Assembly (NCBI GenBank): GCA_020859875.1
Contig: JAJBVJ010000067.1
Coordinates: 1 to 6,463 of the forward strand
DNA: 6,463 bases
Direction of reading: 5' to 3'
DNA from: Rikenellaceae bacterium
GTDB lineage: Bacteria > Bacteroidota > Bacteroidia > Bacteroidales > Rikenellaceae
The position numbers and the translations under genes are program-made. Positions within the stretch are counted from its first letter, which is position 1. Each line of letters begins with the position of its first letter. Below the pieces are notes generated by a model. That model was given only the letters and a program-made list of their open reading frames with translations, ran no database searches and was not told the origin of the DNA. Positions 6,375-6,463 of this stretch are shown here, one piece after another.

Positions 6375-6463
6375 TTAGACCATCCCCCCATATCTTCCCC
6401 GAATCGTTTTATTATCATCCGGAACCATACGGCATATCGGCTCGGATAGTTCTCTATATCTTC
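6371..6463 (-). CDS. idi: C-terminal fragment of probable type 1 isopentenyl-diphosphate isomerase (5' end outside window)
   Basis: The last 30 residues of a gene that enters from the right edge and ends in a TGA at 6371-6373, overlapping the crtD ATG by four bases (ATGA), the same junction type as cruF/acyltransferase. The residues EDIENYPSRYAVWFRMIIKR match the end of Nudix-type Idi in Bacteroidota, where E-D-I/L, then P-x-x-Y-T-V-W-F-x-x-I follows the last catalytic segment. Idi interconverts IPP and DMAPP, the starters of isoprenoid synthesis, and is a common companion of carotenoid genes. The catalytic Cys and Glu of the Nudix core are outside the window. The tail GEDMGGWSK is slightly longer than in the forms I recall. 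A second frame is also open to a TAA at 6375-6377, but its product resembles nothing I know. Confidence 0.68.
   Translation of the reverse strand, partial: EDIENYPSRYAVWFRMIIKRFGEDMGGWSK

Noticed and set aside
6375..6463. Second open frame ending in TAA directly before the crtD ATG
   Set aside because: Its product (tail RYGGMV) resembles no family I know, while the other frame matches the Idi C-terminus and gives the ATGA overlap.

Overview
The window looks like a chromosomal piece of a Bacteroidota (Bacteroidetes) bacterium. The TrmB protein has the N-terminus and motif spelling I associate with that phylum, the fragment at the left edge resembles the end of a GldH-type gliding lipoprotein, and no gene start has a convincing Shine-Dalgarno sequence. 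Base composition is moderate and even. I see no mobile element, tRNA, rRNA, CRISPR array or long non-coding stretch; practically every base is coding.

Left part (1-1797, plus strand): the last 70 codons of a GldH-like lipoprotein, then trmB (tRNA m7G46 methyltransferase), then an alpha/beta hydrolase with a complete Ser-Asp-His triad. These are housekeeping or general-function genes read rightward, with short gaps of 41 and 34 bases between the chosen starts and the preceding stops.

Right part (1820-6463, minus strand, read leftward): a compact carotenoid-tailoring operon that runs head to tail and meets the hydrolase gene tail to tail across only 22 bases. In transcription order it holds the 3' end of a probable idi (isopentenyl-diphosphate isomerase), a CrtD-type carotenoid desaturase, a CruF-family (DUF422) carotenoid 1',2'-hydratase, a CruD-like acyltransferase, a CruC/CruG-like family 2 glycosyltransferase, and an exported TPR protein of unknown role. 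Every junction overlaps (4, 8, 4, 7 and 25 bases), so the genes are probably translated as one coupled unit. The promoter lies beyond the right edge.

Read as a pathway: Idi balances IPP and DMAPP; CruF adds water to the acyclic end of a carotenoid, giving a 1'-hydroxyl; CrtD adds the 3',4' double bond; the glycosyltransferase puts a sugar on a hydroxyl; the acyltransferase esterifies that sugar with a fatty acid. The expected product is a membrane-anchored acyl-glycosyl carotenoid, of the general class that includes salinixanthin and the chlorobactene glucoside laurate of green sulfur bacteria. Genes for making the backbone (crtB, crtI, a cyclase) are not in the window. The least explained piece is the periplasmic TPR protein at the end of the operon.
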